Shown here in pieces: positions 19,617 to 28,858 of a DNA stretch of 64,000 nucleotides. This DNA comes from an uncultured Maribacter sp. (GTDB lineage Bacteria; Bacteroidota; Bacteroidia; Flavobacteriales; Flavobacteriaceae). The position numbers and the translations under genes are program-made. The notes under the pieces are model-generated. The model ran no database searches, was not told where the DNA came from, and saw only the letters and a program-made list of their open reading frames with translations. Where the stretch lies: NCBI GenBank assembly GCA_947504045.1, contig CANNFY010000001.1, positions 1,116,001 through 1,180,000 on the forward strand, written 5' to 3'. Numbering within the stretch: position 1 is the first letter of the stretch; each line of letters starts with the position of its first letter.

Positions 19617-19656
19617 GTTATAAGTTATGAGTAAAGAACTACTCATAACTTATAAC
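19617..19656 (+). repeat. 17-bp perfect hairpin between atpD and atpC
   Basis: GTTATAAGTTATGAGTA (19617-19633) and its exact complement (19640-19656) enclose a 6-base loop AAGAAC. Shorter copies of TTATAACT/CTCATAACT continue to about 19675. No T-run follows, so it is not a typical terminator. It lies inside the atpDC transcript, where it could act as an RNA processing or stability element. Confidence 0.8.
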
Positions 19657-19682
19657 TTATAACTAACTCATAACTAAAAAAT

Positions 19683-19976
19683 ATGTATTTAGAAATTGTA
19701 TCACCAGAAGCAACATTGTTTAGTAGTGATGTAGATTCTGTAGTTTTACCAGGAATAAATGGAGAGTTCCAAATATTGGAAAATCATGCATCTATAGTGT
19801 CTGTTTTAAAATCTGGAACTATTAAAATTCATACCCATACACAGTCTCATTTAGTTTTTGATGAGCTTCATGGAGAAATTATTCCTCATATAGATGACGA
19901 TAAAGTATTAACTCTTAAGATTAATTCTGGAACTATAGAAATGAACAATAATAAAATAATTGTTCTTGCAGATTAA
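19683..19976 (+). CDS. atpC: F1Fo ATP synthase subunit epsilon, short form
   Basis: 97-aa epsilon subunit. The N-terminal beta-sandwich domain is complete (MYLEIVSPEATLFSSDVDSVVLPG, GEFQILENHASIVSVLKSG, then the last strands). The C-terminal helical hairpin of about 40-50 residues that inhibits ATP hydrolysis in E. coli and Bacillus is absent. No frameshift is visible: the ORF ends in a normal stop followed by a terminator 20 bases on. Separated from atpD by a hairpin-bearing 75-base spacer. Confidence 0.95.
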   Translation: MYLEIVSPEATLFSSDVDSVVLPGINGEFQILENHASIVSVLKSGTIKIHTHTQSHLVFDELHGEIIPHIDDDKVLTLKINSGTIEMNNNKIIVLAD

Positions 19977-19996
19977 ATTATAAGATTTTCAAAAAT

Positions 19997-20033
19997 AAAA
20001 AAGAGCCATGCTTATATAGTAGGGCTCTTTTTT
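19997..20033 (+). terminator. Intrinsic terminator after atpC
   Basis: Stem AAAAAAGAGCC / GGCTCTTTTTT (11 bp) with a 15-base loop and a T-run. It begins 20 bases past the atpC stop. Confidence 0.9.
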
Positions 20034-20123
20034 GTTTGTCTAATTTTATACTTCACATTTTAAATAAGTGCTTTTATATTTTTTTTAGCTATGTAATTTT
20101 ATAATACTATAACCGTATATAAA

Positions 20124-20153
20124 AAGCGCTATACTAGTTAAAGTATAGCGCTT
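20124..20153 (-). terminator. Terminator of the polysaccharide operon
   Basis: 12-bp perfect stem AAGCGCTATACT / AGTATAGCGCTT with a 6-base loop. On the minus strand it is followed by TTTTATATA. It lies 30 bases past the stop of the Wzc-like gene, ending the 18-kb leftward polysaccharide locus, and faces the atpC terminator across about 90 bases of AT-rich DNA with no gene. Confidence 0.85.
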
Positions 20154-20182
20154 AAAGGTTTTAAATAGCTAAGCTACCTTAT

Positions 20183-22534
20183 TTAATCTCCATAGGAGTA
20201 TCCGTATTTATTTCCGTATGAAAACTTATTTAATTTTAAATCATTAATAACAAGACTTATGTTTTTTAGCTTGCCGCTTTTTTCAGCATCATTTACAAAC
20301 TCTAAAGATTCTTTTTTAGTTACTTCAGAACGTACTACATATAAAGTAACTAACGCATATTTATTAATTAAAAACGTATCTGCAACTAATAAAGAAGGAG
20401 CTGTATCTACTATTACATAATCAAATTCTTCTTCTAATTGGCCAAACATAACCCCTAATCTGTTCATTTGATATAATTCTGCAGGGTTTGGTGGTATAGA
20501 GCCAGAAGGTAATATTTTTAGCGTTTTATTTAAGCTTGTATTTTGATATAATTCAGAAAGTTCTAAGTTTCTATTTGCTAAATAATCACTAATTCCTAAT
20601 ACTTTATTTAAATTTTTGTCAAAACGGTGTAGTTGAGGATTTCGTAAATCTCCACCTAATAATATAACTTTCTTACCAGAAAGGGCTAAGGTAATAGCCA
20701 AATTAACGGCTACAAACGTTTTTCCTTCTCCTTTGGTAGTAGAGGTTACAAAAATTGTTTTTCCTTTATTATGAAAGTCATTATTAGCCATTGTAAATTG
20801 TAAATTTGCAGAGACTATTCTAAAGGATTCTGCTAATACAGACCTATCATTTTTCTCTATAAACTCTTTATCTTTCTTGGCTAGTTTAGGTAACTCTCCT
20901 ATAATTGGAATTTGTTTAGATAATTTTTCAACATCTTCTCTACTTTCTATTTTATTATTTAATAGCTCTCTTCCCTTTATAAAAGTTATTGGTATTAATA
21001 AACCTAATAATAATGCACCACCTAAAATAATTTTTGGACTTGGTGAAATACTATAACTTGTACTATAAGCTTCATCAACAATCTTTGCTTTAGGGGCAGA
21101 AACAGATAATGCTAGAGTGTTTTCTTCTCTTTTTTGAAGTAAATATAGGTACAATGCTTCTTTTATTCCTTGCTGCCTTTCAATACCTCTTACTTGTCTT
21201 TCTTGCCCAGGTATTTGAGACATTTGAAAACCTAAAGAACCAGATTTTCTTTGTAGGTTGTCTTTTGCTATATTTAAATTATTACGAGTACCTTCTAAGT
21301 TATATTTTAAATTTTCTTTTAATTGATTTATTTGTGTAGATAAATTTTGAACAACTGGGTTTTGCTCTGTTGAACTAGCCGCCATACGGTTACGCTCTAT
21401 AACTAAAGCATTATATTCTTGAATTAACTGATTGGAGGAAGACTCTTCAAGACCTAGGTTAGAAGGGAATAGGTTGTAGCCATCATTATCAGCATATTTT
21501 AATATAGATTGTGTTAGTTCTAATTGTGTTTGTAGTTGTTGCTGTTCTTTATTAAACTCACTTACGTTTTGTATTAAAATAGATGATTCTGCTCCAATAT
21601 CTGTAAGTCTATTTTGTTCTTTAAAAGTTTCTTTACCGGATTCTACAGAATCTAACTCTTTATTAATAATTTGAAGTCTTTGATCTATAAAGTAGGCGGT
21701 ATTTTTTGCAATTAAGTTTTTATCCTCAATGGCTTCTTTATTATATTCATATACTAACTGATTTAATATATCTTCAGATTTTTTTGAAACCCTATCTTTT
21801 AGGCTAAGCTCTAATAAGGTTGACTTGTCATCAACAACATTTACGCTTAAATTTTTAGTATAGGTTTCTGCAACTTTTTTTATTGGGATAAAAGTTATTA
21901 AAACACTTTTCCAATCGCCAGAAAATAAACTGTCTTCAGTATTAGGAACAATAGTAAAATCTGCAAAGCTTAACTCTATAGGGGTTTCGTATTTTAATTG
22001 TTTAGAAGCCTTAGTATATTCGTTAATAAGCTCTAAATCTTCTTCTCCTATTTTATTAATTCTGTACGTGTTATTTTTATTTGTTATAGCTTTTTCTAAC
22101 AATTTATCATCGAACCTTAATAGTTCAATCTTTATAGGGCTCTGATCATACAATTCTTTCATAAAAAATTCAGAATCGTCTAAATACTTCACATTTAAGT
22201 TTAGGGCTTTAGCTGTATTAAACATTAACCTATTAGAATTTAAAAGGCCTAGTTCATTTGCAATACTATTAGTTTTTAAGCCACTTAAAAAATCTATATC
22301 TAAATTTCCAGGAGAGCTAGAAGAGTTTCCATTTTCATCATTAATAATAATACTAGAAACTGTTTGGTAGGTTTTAGGACCTAATTTTAAATAGGCTATT
22401 GCTGCTCCTATTGTTAAGGAAAGAAATAGTAAAAACCAAGGCCAATGACGTAGGTATTTAATTAAAATTTTTCTAATACTTATATTGTTTTCTTCTTCTG
22501 AAACAGATAAATATCTATATTGTTCTTTTTCCAT
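20183..22534 (-). CDS. Wzc-like polysaccharide co-polymerase / tyrosine autokinase
   Basis: 783-aa inner-membrane protein. Wzz-type N-terminal part with TM helix near 34-50 (WPWFLLFLSLTIGAAIAYL), a long periplasmic coiled-coil region (about 260-470), a second TM near 505-523, then a cytoplasmic BY-kinase. The kinase has Walker A STTKGEGKT (about 596-604), Walker A' and B region VIVDTAPSLLVAD near 711 and a C-terminal tyrosine cluster (four Tyr in the last 11 residues), the usual autophosphorylation site. It controls chain length and export of the polymer made by this locus. It is the last gene of the operon. No Wza partner is in the window. Confidence 0.93.
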   Translation of the reverse strand: MEKEQYRYLSVSEEENNISIRKILIKYLRHWPWFLLFLSLTIGAAIAYLKLGPKTYQTVSSIIINDENGNSSSSPGNLDIDFLSGLKTNSIANELGLLNSNRLMFNTAKALNLNVKYLDDSEFFMKELYDQSPIKIELLRFDDKLLEKAITNKNNTYRINKIGEEDLELINEYTKASKQLKYETPIELSFADFTIVPNTEDSLFSGDWKSVLITFIPIKKVAETYTKNLSVNVVDDKSTLLELSLKDRVSKKSEDILNQLVYEYNKEAIEDKNLIAKNTAYFIDQRLQIINKELDSVESGKETFKEQNRLTDIGAESSILIQNVSEFNKEQQQLQTQLELTQSILKYADNDGYNLFPSNLGLEESSSNQLIQEYNALVIERNRMAASSTEQNPVVQNLSTQINQLKENLKYNLEGTRNNLNIAKDNLQRKSGSLGFQMSQIPGQERQVRGIERQQGIKEALYLYLLQKREENTLALSVSAPKAKIVDEAYSTSYSISPSPKIILGGALLLGLLIPITFIKGRELLNNKIESREDVEKLSKQIPIIGELPKLAKKDKEFIEKNDRSVLAESFRIVSANLQFTMANNDFHNKGKTIFVTSTTKGEGKTFVAVNLAITLALSGKKVILLGGDLRNPQLHRFDKNLNKVLGISDYLANRNLELSELYQNTSLNKTLKILPSGSIPPNPAELYQMNRLGVMFGQLEEEFDYVIVDTAPSLLVADTFLINKYALVTLYVVRSEVTKKESLEFVNDAEKSGKLKNISLVINDLKLNKFSYGNKYGYSYGD

Positions 22535-22586
22535 ATAGTGAAGTAAGTTAGTTTATTAATGGTATTTTAATAGTGTTATGGTTTAG

Positions 22587-23936
22587 TTAATATGCACGTT
22601 CTTCACCTCGTATCGCATTAACTACGGTGTAATAAATAATTCTTAAGTCTAATTGTATAGACCATTTTTCCATGTAAAAAATATCATATCGAACACGATT
22701 TACGATATCGGAATTTTCTACTATTTCTCCTCTATATCCTTTAATTTGTGCAAGACCAGTTATTCCAGGTTTTAAAAAATGACGAACTAAATACTTATCA
22801 ACTGATTTTTCAAATTGTTCTGTATGTAGTTGCATATGAGGTCTAGGGCCTACAACACTCATGTCTCCTTTTAAAACATTAAAAAATTGTGGTAATTCAT
22901 CAATACTAGTTTTACGTAAGATACGTCCTAATTTTGTTACTCTCATGTCATTTTTAGTTGCCATTTGAGTATCACTATTTTTGTTATTAGTCATGGATCT
23001 AAATTTATAACAAGCAAATGTTTTTCTATTTACACCATGGCGATTTTGTGTAAAAAACAATGGCCCTTTAGAGTCAAACTTCATTAAAATATAAATAATA
23101 GGTATTAACCATGAAAGTAAAAATATAATAACTAGGCTAGAAAAAACAATATCAAAAATACGTTTTACAATATTGGCATACTCTAATTCTAAAGGTGATG
23201 CTCTTAAATTTAATACGGGTACTTCTCCATATAACTCAATAGACATAGCTCTAGAAAAAAGTTCTTTATTATCAGGTACAATTTTCACCCTTTTTAAACT
23301 ATTATCTCCTATTTTTATTAACGCTTTAATTTCGCTTTTGCTTAGCCTAGAGGCCATACAATAAGCCTCTTCTACATTATTTTCGAATATATAGTTATAA
23401 GAGTCTTCAATAGTACCTAAATAGGTTTTACTTTTAGAAGGGGTATTATCAAAATATCCCATATATCGGTATCCATATTCAGGAGTGTCAAAAATATGTC
23501 TTAGTTTTTTTAAATTTTTATCTCTTCCAATTACAGCTACTCTAACACCTTTGCTATAACCATTAGCTCTGTATAGGTTACGAGCCCAATAGAATAATAT
23601 TCTATATAGGGTTAACATTAAGCAAATTAACAGATAAACTAGTATTAAATATGGTAACGGGTATGGGTGTTCACCTAAAAAAGTAAATGAGGTAAAGTAA
23701 ACTAACCCAAATAAAATAAATAGATTTATAAAGTTTTTTAGATTTGTTCCAAAACCATCTCTTCTTGCAGTAATATAAAAATCTATACTATAAGTGATTA
23801 TTAACCAAGAAAAATTATAGTACAAAATACTATATCCGTGATTGTATACTTCTGATACTAATAAATAAAGTATAAGGTTTAGGGAAACAATATGAAATAC
23901 AAACGAAAGAGGTATTACAAAATATGACTTTTTCAT
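22587..23936 (-). CDS. Polyprenyl-phosphate sugar-1-phosphate transferase (priming enzyme, WcaJ/WbaP type)
   Basis: 449-aa membrane enzyme that loads the first sugar phosphate on undecaprenyl phosphate. About four N-terminal TM helices, a CoA-binding-like middle domain (VRVAVIGRDKNLKKL), one more TM helix (about 267-290), and the bacterial sugar-transferase catalytic domain with KFDSKGPLFFTQNRHG, CYKFRSM, SIDELPQFFNVLKGDMSVVGPRPH and KPGITGLAQIKG. Full length. The sugar (glucose, galactose or other) cannot be told from sequence. A 29-bp repeat copy lies just upstream of the start. Confidence 0.93.
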   Translation of the reverse strand: MKKSYFVIPLSFVFHIVSLNLILYLLVSEVYNHGYSILYYNFSWLIITYSIDFYITARRDGFGTNLKNFINLFILFGLVYFTSFTFLGEHPYPLPYLILVYLLICLMLTLYRILFYWARNLYRANGYSKGVRVAVIGRDKNLKKLRHIFDTPEYGYRYMGYFDNTPSKSKTYLGTIEDSYNYIFENNVEEAYCMASRLSKSEIKALIKIGDNSLKRVKIVPDNKELFSRAMSIELYGEVPVLNLRASPLELEYANIVKRIFDIVFSSLVIIFLLSWLIPIIYILMKFDSKGPLFFTQNRHGVNRKTFACYKFRSMTNNKNSDTQMATKNDMRVTKLGRILRKTSIDELPQFFNVLKGDMSVVGPRPHMQLHTEQFEKSVDKYLVRHFLKPGITGLAQIKGYRGEIVENSDIVNRVRYDIFYMEKWSIQLDLRIIYYTVVNAIRGEERAY

Positions 23937-23937
23937 T

Positions 23938-23966
23938 AATAATTTATTTATAACCTTTGGTACTAT
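23938..23966 (-). repeat. Copy A of a 29-bp imperfect direct repeat flanking the TagA/CpsF gene
   Basis: On the minus strand it contains TACCAAAGGTTATAAATAAA. It matches copy B (24796-24824) at 26 of 29 positions and in the same orientation. It ends one base before the start codon of the priming transferase gene. Confidence 0.7.
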
Positions 23967-24029
23967 AAAAAAACATTTGCTTTATGTTTTTAAACAAAAG
24001 ATTAATTTTTTTTTTCTAATTATTTGTTA

Positions 24030-24758
24030 TTAATTTCTAGCTTTTTCTTTCAGTAAGTAACCTAAATATGCAAAGCCGTTGGTTACATAACGTGTCCACA
24101 TTCTTTTGGGTTCTTTAAAAAATCTTCCTAACCATTCTAACCCTAAGTTTTGCCAGAATTTACTTGGCCTAGATACTGTTCCTGCATAAAAGTCAAAAAC
24201 GGCTCCTATTGCGCATATATAATTAGTTTTTAATAAATTTTTATGGGCAAAACTCCACTTTTCTTGTTTAGGAGCAGTCATTCCTACAAAGAGAACGTCT
24301 GGACTAAAGTTGTTCACCTCATTAATCATCTGTTCGTTATCTACACTAGAAAAAGTTTTTTTAAAAGGAGGAGAATATGCACCTACTTTTATATTTGGAA
24401 ACTCTTTTTGCATTTTAATTTTTATCTTTTCTAGAGTTTCATTTGAAGCACCTAAATAAAAACATGATCCACCTGTTTTGTTTAGAAAAGTCATAAAATG
24501 CGCATGTAAATCTGCTCCTGCAATTTTTTTTATTTTTTTCCCGTATAAAAACTTAGAAGCTATAGTAATACCTACACCGTCTGGCAAAAGTACATCTGAA
24601 TTCTGAAGAGCTTTTTTAAAATTCTCATCTTTTTCAGCCATACAGTAAGAATATTGATTTATAGTATTAATTACTGTGTTTTTATCTTTTGGCAAATTGT
24701 TTAATGTATCGGAAAACACCTGATATCCTAAACATGATGTGGTTGAAAATGTACTCAT
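24030..24758 (-). CDS. WecG/TagA/CpsF family glycosyltransferase (GT26)
   Basis: 242 aa. GT26 enzymes transfer a HexNAc-type sugar (ManNAcA, ManNAc or glucose) onto a lipid-linked acceptor at the cytoplasmic membrane face. Visible: LPDGVGITIASKFLYGKKIKKIAGADL-type region (split by family motifs DGxG and GxDL), FLGASNETLEKI, FVGMTAPKQEKW and the C-terminal RPSKFWQNLGLEWLGRFFKEP amphipathic region. The frame extends to a GTG at 24767, but the ATG at 24758 (MSTFSTTSC) gives a normal start. Likely adds the second sugar after priming. Confidence 0.92.
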   Translation of the reverse strand: MSTFSTTSCLGYQVFSDTLNNLPKDKNTVINTINQYSYCMAEKDENFKKALQNSDVLLPDGVGITIASKFLYGKKIKKIAGADLHAHFMTFLNKTGGSCFYLGASNETLEKIKIKMQKEFPNIKVGAYSPPFKKTFSSVDNEQMINEVNNFSPDVLFVGMTAPKQEKWSFAHKNLLKTNYICAIGAVFDFYAGTVSRPSKFWQNLGLEWLGRFFKEPKRMWTRYVTNGFAYLGYLLKEKARN

Positions 24759-24795
24759 TAACTTCACTCTTTATGAGATTAAAAATAAATATATA

Positions 24796-24824
24796 AATAA
24801 TTTACTTTTAACCTTTGGTATTAT
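24796..24824 (-). repeat. Copy B of the 29-bp imperfect direct repeat
   Basis: Same orientation as copy A, 26 of 29 identical; both contain ACCAAAGGTTA on the minus strand. It sits just after the acetyltransferase stop. Together the copies bracket the GT26 gene. Confidence 0.7.
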
Positions 24825-24825
24825 T

Positions 24826-25425
24826 TTATTTTTGGACAGGAGTTCCTTTTACTCCGACATATGAATTGTTTTTTGATAAAAAATCTTTTTCTAACTTAAT
24901 ATGATTTTTTAAATCTTCTTCTGAAGAAAAACGATTTGTTATTTTTTTTGCTGGGTTACCTCCAAAAATACTGTAAGGCTCAGTATCTTTAGTTACAACA
25001 GATCCAGCAGCAATTATAGAACCTTTTTTAATAGTTACCCCGCTCATAATAATAGCGCCATAACCAATCCAAACATCATCTTCTATAATAGTTTTAGAAT
25101 CTAAACCTTTCCAATTATAATCTTCATCTCTAATTCTTGAAGCCATTCTTATTGGAACTCCTAATTGTTGATAATGGTGATCGTATTTACCTACAATGGC
25201 AACTTTATTTCCGAAAATTACATTATCACCTATTAAACAATCGGTTTCTATTTGAGAGTCTCTTCCGATATAAAAATTTTTGCCAATTACTAATGAGTTT
25301 TTAGCCCAGAAATTTACCCGCATACCTGCATAAAAGTTTGTTCCAATCGTATAATTTTTCCACCTTATATTTTTAAGATAGTAGAATCGTAATCTCCGGA
25401 TAACATTTTTAATTTTAGTTCTCAT
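24826..25425 (-). CDS. Hexapeptide-repeat (left-handed beta-helix) acetyltransferase
   Basis: 199-aa O-acetyltransferase of the WcaF/Maa type. The beta-helix hexapeptides run from about residue 45 to 165: [51 protein letters not shown], ending [13 protein letters not shown]. It probably acetylates a sugar residue of the polymer or its lipid-linked precursor, using acetyl-CoA. It overlaps the upstream glycosyltransferase gene by 4 bases, so it is translationally coupled to it. Confidence 0.88.
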   Translation of the reverse strand: MRTKIKNVIRRLRFYYLKNIRWKNYTIGTNFYAGMRVNFWAKNSLVIGKNFYIGRDSQIETDCLIGDNVIFGNKVAIVGKYDHHYQQLGVPIRMASRIRDEDYNWKGLDSKTIIEDDVWIGYGAIIMSGVTIKKGSIIAAGSVVTKDTEPYSIFGGNPAKKITNRFSSEEDLKNHIKLEKDFLSKNNSYVGVKGTPVQK

Positions 25426-26318
25426 TTAAGAAGCGTTTCTATTTTAGACCTAATTCTTGCAAAAATTCCCATTTTAGATTGAAATCTTTTTTGATACTCT
25501 TGTGTTATTTCAATTTTTTTTGGAAAATCAAAATCCATGGAGTGTTCTTTATCTAAATATGGAATATATCTTTTTTCGGATCCATTTGTATGTGTGGCAA
25601 ATTCATCAAAACCATCATTGTAAATTTTAGATCCTAATGGGTATAAAGTTAATCCTTCATTTTTAAATTGATGGTAAAACCAACGAATAGCCCACGAATC
25701 TAATTTTCCGGTCATTTGCTTGTCTAGCATTGCATTTAAATCTGAACCACCTTTTGCAAATTCTTTCCTTTCTTTTTTATTTTTAGCAAATTCTTTATAG
25801 GAATTAACTTCCCAATCTACCTTTTCCCATCGGTTTTTCCATGTTGCCCAACCCCAAGACCAACCTCTGTTTAAGAAATATGTAATATTTGGATTTTGTT
25901 CTTTATCTCGAAGGTTAAATGAATACCCAGAAATAGAAAACACTTTTTCTTCGTTAGAGTAATTGTTTAATGCCTTATTCATATAAGTTAAGAAGTTAGG
26001 CGTAGTTAGCAAATCGTCTTCAAGTACAATTACATTTTCGGATTGCTCCAGAACTTTTGTTACACCTGCAATAATTGAGTTGGCTAATCCTTTATTTGTT
26101 GGAGAGGCACTAATTGTAACAGATTTAAAACCACTAATGGTATTTAAAAACACTCTAATTTCATCAATAATTTGTTTGTCTTTTGGTTGTTTTGGACCAT
26201 CAGAAAAGATAAATAAATCTGAATCAGAAGCGAGTTCATTTTTTTTTAGCGCAGTAATGGTATTTTTTAATGCCTCTAATCTTTTATAGGTGAATAAAAG
26301 TATTGGTGCTGGTTTCAT
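25422..26318 (-). CDS. GT-A-fold glycosyltransferase, GNT-I-like
   Basis: 298 aa. N-terminal [19 protein letters not shown], acidic [10 protein letters not shown], and [18 protein letters not shown] (about 94-111). This layout (polypeptide strand, then VLEDDL as the metal site) fits the GNT-I/POMGnT-like branch of GT-A transferases often found in bacterial polysaccharide loci. C-terminal part has [12 protein letters not shown], a motif common to this family. Cytoplasmic. Donor and acceptor unknown. Coupled to the acetyltransferase by a 4-base overlap. Confidence 0.82.
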   Translation of the reverse strand: MKPAPILLFTYKRLEALKNTITALKKNELASDSDLFIFSDGPKQPKDKQIIDEIRVFLNTISGFKSVTISASPTNKGLANSIIAGVTKVLEQSENVIVLEDDLLTTPNFLTYMNKALNNYSNEEKVFSISGYSFNLRDKEQNPNITYFLNRGWSWGWATWKNRWEKVDWEVNSYKEFAKNKKERKEFAKGGSDLNAMLDKQMTGKLDSWAIRWFYHQFKNEGLTLYPLGSKIYNDGFDEFATHTNGSEKRYIPYLDKEHSMDFDFPKKIEITQEYQKRFQSKMGIFARIRSKIETLLK

Positions 26319-26367
26319 AATTTATATATAGTAAGCGTTCCTAATTTTTTAAAAGCATAGTTTAAAT

Positions 26368-27852
26368 TTATCTATTGTACTTTTCAAAACCTAATTTTGC
26401 AAGTAGACCTTTAAGTTTATACTTATATTTTATTTTAGTTGTTTCGGGGTTTATAGGTTCTAACAATACTTCTGGCCATAATATCTTCATTGTTTCTTTG
26501 TATAAAGTAAAATCTGGCATGGATCTATATTTAGTATCAATATGAAGCATAATATCTAACAACTCACGATTATTAAAAGGGGTAAAAGTATCATGAACAA
26601 TATCCCATTCTAATTGGCTTTGAGTTTGCCAGCTACCTGTACTTACTTCCCAGTGGAATAGATCTAAAATATTATATCCTTTATTGTTTTCTGTATTTTT
26701 AACCTCGTTAAACCATTTAGAAATTTGTTCTTTTATAAATGGAATTTGTTTCCATTTAGGATTAATATCCATAATCTCGGTACTAGATTTTAAGTTAGGG
26801 TGTACTCCATTTTTATAGAAAAAACATCTTCCTGTTTCTGAGCAACTACCTTTAACAGACATTATACCATCTTGCATGTTTTCAAAAATTCCGTAAGCAA
26901 TATGTCCCCAATCATTAAGATGAGCCATATCTGAATTTTCTAAATATATTTCTTTAAACTCATTGCTAATGGGTATTTTACAATCCATTAGTTTATGATT
27001 TATGTTTAATTTATTAGATAATGATAGTGGAATTCTAACATCGTTAGATTCTTTATCTAATTCGCGATATTGTAAGGTGTAAAAAAGCATTTCAGATGCT
27101 ACATTTTTACTTGCGCTTAATAAAATTCTACTATCAAAACCACTTGTTAATCCTAAGCCTAAATTATATTTTTTACTTGCTGTTTCTAGAGTGATTTTTA
27201 AAAGTTCAGAAAATTTTTGTTTTGCTTCTTCATAATCACCAATTTCTAGTTTTTTAACAGGCCAATATCTTGTTTGTTTTTGCGTACTGCTTTTTAAATA
27301 ATGGTTAGCTACTAAGTGGTAAACTTCTGGATATAAAGAAGTACCGCTAGGAAACCAATTTTCATTATTTGTTTTTACATAGTCAGAATTATGATAACTG
27401 TTATATCTTTTTCCTTTTGTAATTAAATTTTCTGTAACTAGTTTTAATAACAACGGTTGTGATGCTACATGAAATTCATCTTTTTGTTTGGTGTAAAAAA
27501 AAGATTTTAACCCGCAGGCATCATTAAAAAAAGTAAACTCATCTTTTTCTTCAATTATTAAAACAAACCTTCCAACTAGGTTATATAATACTTTAGCTAT
27601 ACTATCTTCATCGGGTTGCTTAACTAAAGTCTCAAGAATATGTGTGTTGCTTTGTTCTGGTTTTCTAGGGTTTAATACATGCCCTAATAAAACCCCTTTT
27701 TTATTAGTATTATTAAAATATGTTTGTATACAATCAGGATGTACATAAAGATTATGCGCACCTAATTTTTTATGACTCCAGTTGTCCAAATCTGGACATT
27801 TTCTTGGAGACAATAAAAATTGTCTTCTGAATTTTAATTTTTTTAAACTCAT
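26368..27852 (-). CDS. Asparagine-synthase-like protein of the polysaccharide locus
   Basis: 494 aa. The C-terminal half is an asparagine-synthase-type ATP-pyrophosphatase domain: PP-loop GLTSGFDSRILLSAS (about 225-239) in place of the usual SGGLDSS. The N-terminal part resembles a class II glutamine amidotransferase domain but the protein begins MSLKK, with no Cys2, so it cannot use glutamine in the normal way. Such homologues in capsule loci are thought to amidate uronic acids or link amino compounds to sugars; this is inference. No frameshift seen; full-length for this group. Confidence 0.8.
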   Translation of the reverse strand: MSLKKLKFRRQFLLSPRKCPDLDNWSHKKLGAHNLYVHPDCIQTYFNNTNKKGVLLGHVLNPRKPEQSNTHILETLVKQPDEDSIAKVLYNLVGRFVLIIEEKDEFTFFNDACGLKSFFYTKQKDEFHVASQPLLLKLVTENLITKGKRYNSYHNSDYVKTNNENWFPSGTSLYPEVYHLVANHYLKSSTQKQTRYWPVKKLEIGDYEEAKQKFSELLKITLETASKKYNLGLGLTSGFDSRILLSASKNVASEMLFYTLQYRELDKESNDVRIPLSLSNKLNINHKLMDCKIPISNEFKEIYLENSDMAHLNDWGHIAYGIFENMQDGIMSVKGSCSETGRCFFYKNGVHPNLKSSTEIMDINPKWKQIPFIKEQISKWFNEVKNTENNKGYNILDLFHWEVSTGSWQTQSQLEWDIVHDTFTPFNNRELLDIMLHIDTKYRSMPDFTLYKETMKILWPEVLLEPINPETTKIKYKYKLKGLLAKLGFEKYNR

Positions 27853-27979
27853 ATATTCTGAAATACATTTAGGTATATGTATAACTGTTTTATTTAATAT
27901 TTGTTTTAAAAAAAAGCATCTTTAATAGTTTAAATATGAACTTCTTTTTTTGAGTCCATTTTTTTTAAAATGATGTTAA

Positions 27980-28858
27980 TTAGCCTCTGGCTTTCTTTTC
28001 TATCATTTTCTTTTTTAATTTATTTATAACTGCTGAACTAACATTTTTTATAGTTTTAAACCAACCATCTATACTTACAGAAAATAGAAATGGGTGGTAT
28101 TCTTTTTTTGAAAGTTTTATTAGTTCTTTTTTATCTAAATTTAATACATGAATTAAATTATACCTTAAGAAAGGAAACCCATGATTTGATGTTTTAAAAG
28201 GGATTCTTAAAATTTCATTTTTTTTGTTAAAACCGCCATATTGGCTTACATCAAAAGGTGATTTACTAGACTGAAAATAAAAGTAATCTGTTTCTGGAAC
28301 TATAAAATTATCAATATAAAAATATTTAGAACGTTCCGTATTATCATATTTAAATAGCAAAGGGTTGGTAATTGCATTTGTAGTTTTTACAATTAAATTT
28401 AAATTTAATTGTGCATTAAAGGCATATACTTTTTCTGCTTTAAGCAAACTACCATATTGCATAGCGGCAAAACCTCCTGCAGAACTACCAATTGCATATA
28501 CTCTAAACCCTTTTGTAAGTTCTTGTAATAGTTTAAAAAGTTTTTCTGGAGTATTATTTGTTTTACTAATACCTTCTATATACCATTGTTTTTGAATATC
28601 ACGAATAAATATATGTTTATGTGCAATTCTTAAAAAGTTACGTTGCCACTCAAATTTGTCTTTTATTAAAATACTGGTTTCAAATGCTTTTGATGTATTT
28701 GGGTAATATAACTCATTACTACAAAAGTATAATACACATAAATCTTTTTGTACATTTTCGCCCTCATGAAATTTTACTTTATAATTATCATGGTTAGCAT
28801 AAGTTTCTTTTACTTTAGAATCATCTATTTGAAAGATAGAGTCTTTTATTGTTTCCAT
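27980..28858 (-). CDS. Alpha/beta-hydrolase-like protein of unknown substrate
   Basis: 292 aa, no signal peptide. A nucleophile-elbow motif is clear: YAIGSSAGGFAAMQYG (about 120-135, GxSxGG) with Ser nucleophile, preceded by a beta strand. LCVLYFCSNELYYPN near 41-55 resembles the first strands of the fold; a late His (SNHGFPFLRY, about 227) could complete the triad. Homologues in polysaccharide loci are usually unannotated. It overlaps the upstream glycosyltransferase by 13 bases. It might add or remove an acyl or pyruvyl substituent or act on a lipid-linked intermediate; not established. Confidence 0.6.
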   Translation of the reverse strand: METIKDSIFQIDDSKVKETYANHDNYKVKFHEGENVQKDLCVLYFCSNELYYPNTSKAFETSILIKDKFEWQRNFLRIAHKHIFIRDIQKQWYIEGISKTNNTPEKLFKLLQELTKGFRVYAIGSSAGGFAAMQYGSLLKAEKVYAFNAQLNLNLIVKTTNAITNPLLFKYDNTERSKYFYIDNFIVPETDYFYFQSSKSPFDVSQYGGFNKKNEILRIPFKTSNHGFPFLRYNLIHVLNLDKKELIKLSKKEYHPFLFSVSIDGWFKTIKNVSSAVINKLKKKMIEKKARG

